Positions 31,380-33,671 of a stretch of 33,671 bases of DNA are shown here, in pieces (the stretch's first letter is position 1; the number at the start of each line of letters is the position of its first letter). The stretch is from Planctomycetaceae bacterium. GTDB lineage: Bacteria > Planctomycetota > Planctomycetia > Planctomycetales > Planctomycetaceae. A program made the translations under genes and the position numbers. The notes beneath the pieces are model-generated. The model was given only the letters and a program-made list of their open reading frames with translations, ran no database searches and was not told the DNA's origin. The DNA lies in assembly GCA_002722955.1 (NCBI GenBank), contig PBMZ01000157.1:1-33671 (forward strand). The letters run 5' to 3'.

Positions 31380-33671
31380 TCATCGAGGTGCGGATGCTGG
31401 CTTTCGTTGATCGGAATGAAATGCGAAGTAGTTGTCTCCCAACATATCGGTCAACTCGCGACGCAGTTCTGGGCCGCAGGAAACTCGCATATCGGCGGGA
31501 GTGGACAGCGTGTATCTCAGCCGACCGTCAGGCTTTTCTTCGTCGACAGAATCCACAACGACGACGACAGAAGTCTTGCCGGGATACCTTTGAAGGAGAT
31601 CCCGCGTTCGCTGCATGTCGGCTTCGGTGTGCATACCACGCTGGAAGCGAATGGCAAGCATCGTCGTGAATTGCTTCTCCGCTTCCTCAACCGTCCACAA
31701 TTGGTTAACGATCACGTTGGGTTCACGGCCACGCCGATCAACCTTGCCCTTGATGATGCAGATATTTTCGCTGGTGACTTTCTCGCCCTGACGCGCATAG
31801 TCCTCGGGCCACATGATGCACCGAACAATCCCACTGGAATCTTCCAGGTCAAAGTTGGCATAGCGGCTATGGCCATTGCGGCTGGGTTTCTTTGTTGCGG
31901 CCTTTTTGATTGATGCGATCATCCCGCCGATGATGATTTCCGTGTTGTTTTCTAAGTCTCCCAACTGCAAGTTCGTATGCGTTGTATAACGAGTTAATCG
32001 GTCGCCAAATTGAGTTAGCGGGTGCGATGTCAGATAAAAGCCAAACGTCTCCTTCTCACCAGCCAGCTTTTGAGTGTGCGTCCAATCGTCAGCGTCGGGA
32101 ATCGTGCTGCTGACCTCTTCAGGCTCATCGGCCGCGTTGTCACCACCGAAAAGATTCATTTGGCCGCGTTGTAGATCACGGAACTTGGCAGCGGCCGCTT
32201 GAACGGCTCGTTCCACAACCGTCATGTGCTGTTCTCTGTTGGGACCGAAACTGTCCAGAGCACCAGCTTTGATCAAGGTCTCCAAGACACCTTTGGTGAG
32301 AGCTTTGGGATCGACGCGTTCTGTTAAATCGAAGATGTCCATGAACGTCCCGCCTTCTTCACGGGCTTTCACGATCTCAGCAAGAGCCTGTTCACCGACG
32401 CCTTTAATCGCTCCCATGCCGAAGACAACTTTCTCGCCATCAACGCTGAATTCGACATCTGATTTGTTGACGTCGGGCGGGATCACTTCAATGCCCATTC
32501 GACGCGTATCGTCGACGTGTTCCGAGATTCGCTCGGAACTTTCCATACCGCAAGAAAGCAGCGCGGCCATGAACTCTTGTTGGTAATGCGCTTTCAAATA
32601 AGCGGTTTGGTACGAGACAGCACCGTAGGCTGTCGAGTGTGATTTGTTGAAGCCGTAGCCCGCGAATTTCTCGATCAACTCGAATAAGTTGATCGCCACT
32701 TTCTCGTCGAGGCCCTGTGTTTTAGCGCCAGCGATGTATTGTTCGCGGAAGTCGGCGATGATTTTCAACTTCTTCTTGCTGATGGCCTTAATGCATCGGT
32801 ACGCAGCGGGAAGCTCGATTCCACCAACTCGATTCAGAATCCGCATGACTTGTTCTTGGTAAACCATGACTCCGTAGGTTTCTTCCAAGACTTCGTCGAC
32901 AATTGGGTGAATCTCGGCAATCTCTTGGCGACCGTGCTTCACGTTGACATAGTCCATGACCATGCCACCTTCGAGTGGACCGGGGCGATACAAGGCCGAC
33001 GTTGCGATGATGTCCAAGAAGTTGTCGGGCCGCATCTTTGTCAGCAGGTCGCGCATTCCGCCGCTTTCCAACTGAAACACGCCCTTCGTTTCACCTCGTT
33101 GGAGAAGTGCATAGGTTTCTTCATCGTCCAGTGGCAGCTTGACAGGATCGATGTCAATGTTGCGGTGCTTGCGAACGTCCTCGACTGCTTTGTCCAAAAT
33201 GGTGAGGTTCCGCAGACCAAGGAAGTCCATCTTCAACAGGCCAGCTTCTTCGACGTGCGGACCGTCCCATTGCGTGATCACGTCTGTCTTACCAGTGATC
33301 GTTTGCAGTGGCAAAAGATTGTCGAGTGGCTCGTCGGCAACCACGACACCGGCGGCATGAGTGCCCGCACTGCGCGCGAGCCCCTCGAGTTTCATGGCGA
33401 TGTCGAGTAACTCTTGAGCTTGCGGGTCCTTGTCATAGGCGTCTTGCAAGTCGGGGTTTTCTTCGATTGCCTTCGCCAACTTGATGCCCAATGTGTCCGG
33501 CACCATCTTGCAGATTTCGTCAACACGAGGAAGCGGCACGGCAAGCGCGCGGCCGACGTCACGAATCGCCGCGCGAGCCTTCAGCGTTCCAAACGTCCCA
33601 ATTTGAGCGACGTTTGCTTCGCCGTACTTCTGCTTGGTGTAATCGATCACCAACTGCCGTCGGTCACGGCA
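31380..33671 (-). CDS. dnaE: DNA polymerase III alpha subunit, C-terminal part (5' end outside window)
   Basis: The visible 763 codons run from just after the catalytic palm region (CRDRRQLVIDYTKQKYG, then QIGTFGTLKARAAIRDVGR) to the stop. They include the fingers (YRPGPLEGGMVMDYVNVKHG, VMVYQEQVMRIL, FNKSHSTAYGAVSYQTAYLK), the helix-hairpin-helix region (VFGMGAIKGVGEQAL) and a C-terminal OB-fold (EIIIGGMIASIKKA, GIVRCIMWPEDY). The N-terminal PHP domain and catalytic aspartates lie outside the window. It is the replicative polymerase subunit and should be essential. The downstream sulfatase gene follows after 23 bp. Confidence 0.97.
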   Translation of the reverse strand, partial: CRDRRQLVIDYTKQKYGEANVAQIGTFGTLKARAAIRDVGRALAVPLPRVDEICKMVPDTLGIKLAKAIEENPDLQDAYDKDPQAQELLDIAMKLEGLARSAGTHAAGVVVADEPLDNLLPLQTITGKTDVITQWDGPHVEEAGLLKMDFLGLRNLTILDKAVEDVRKHRNIDIDPVKLPLDDEETYALLQRGETKGVFQLESGGMRDLLTKMRPDNFLDIIATSALYRPGPLEGGMVMDYVNVKHGRQEIAEIHPIVDEVLEETYGVMVYQEQVMRILNRVGGIELPAAYRCIKAISKKKLKIIADFREQYIAGAKTQGLDEKVAINLFELIEKFAGYGFNKSHSTAYGAVSYQTAYLKAHYQQEFMAALLSCGMESSERISEHVDDTRRMGIEVIPPDVNKSDVEFSVDGEKVVFGMGAIKGVGEQALAEIVKAREEGGTFMDIFDLTERVDPKALTKGVLETLIKAGALDSFGPNREQHMTVVERAVQAAAAKFRDLQRGQMNLFGGDNAADEPEEVSSTIPDADDWTHTQKLAGEKETFGFYLTSHPLTQFGDRLTRYTTHTNLQLGDLENNTEIIIGGMIASIKKAATKKPSRNGHSRYANFDLEDSSGIVRCIMWPEDYARQGEKVTSENICIIKGKVDRRGREPNVIVNQLWTVEEAEKQFTTMLAIRFQRGMHTEADMQRTRDLLQRYPGKTSVVVVVDSVDEEKPDGRLRYTLSTPADMRVSCGPELRRELTDMLGDNYFAFHSDQRKPASAPR

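Noticed and set aside
32739..33410. Open frame of 223 codons on the plus strand inside dnaE
   Set aside because: It is antisense to conserved DnaE fingers sequence and has no family signature.

Overview
The window looks like chromosomal DNA of a planctomycete, most likely a Rhodopirellula-like member of the Pirellulaceae. This is an inference from gene content. It carries a Tat-exported DUF1501 protein, a formylglycine-type sulfatase, a Tat PhoX-type phosphatase, a PQQ-type beta-propeller protein, a BNR sialidase-like protein, a DUF6677-type membrane protein, a planctomycete-style ECF sigma factor and many unrelated short transcription units on both strands. I see no rRNA, tRNA, CRISPR array, prophage or intact insertion sequence.

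Layout. 1-3.1 kb: the 3' part of an ECF sigma factor gene overlaps a sirtuin gene, facing a hisC-hisB pair on the minus strand. 3.3-5.1 kb: a secreted DUF1326 protein and a zinc-type dehydrogenase, each followed by a clear terminator. 5.4-9.9 kb: a membrane-anchored von Willebrand A protein with a TonB-like anchor, NAD kinase, an MTA/SAH-nucleosidase-like phosphorylase and a GNAT acetyltransferase. 9.9-11.1 kb: a gene-poor stretch with a decayed group II intron reverse transcriptase and a frameshifted small membrane protein. 11.1-14.0 kb: two Tat-exported proteins, an M19 peptidase homologue and a DUF1501 protein. 14.0-19.4 kb: an RND efflux pump operon (permease, then periplasmic adaptor). 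19.6-24.3 kb: an alpha/beta hydrolase, a PadR regulator coupled to a prefix-domain/S26-like membrane protein, a sialidase-like protein and an EF-hand esterase. 24.3-28.5 kb: a small membrane protein, a DUF6677-type protein, a PQQ propeller protein and a PhoX phosphatase. 28.6-31.4 kb: an unknown gene coupled to an inositol-monophosphatase-family gene, facing a sulfatase. 31.4 kb to the end: the C-terminal two thirds of dnaE.

The most striking item is the RND permease. The cytoplasmic loop between its two transmembrane repeats contains about 115 residues that closely resemble the N-terminal domain of the replicative helicase DnaB. I would check this first. Other unusual items are a degenerate signal-peptidase-like domain fused to the prefix domain of PadR-linked permeases, a vWA protein with a TonB-type SxxxH membrane anchor and proline-rich tail, an M19 peptidase homologue lacking its first metal-binding motif, a 41-bp near-perfect palindrome inside the pump operon, and a dispersed family of AGAAGCCCGGCTTTT hairpins found both in terminator positions and in one divergent promoter region.
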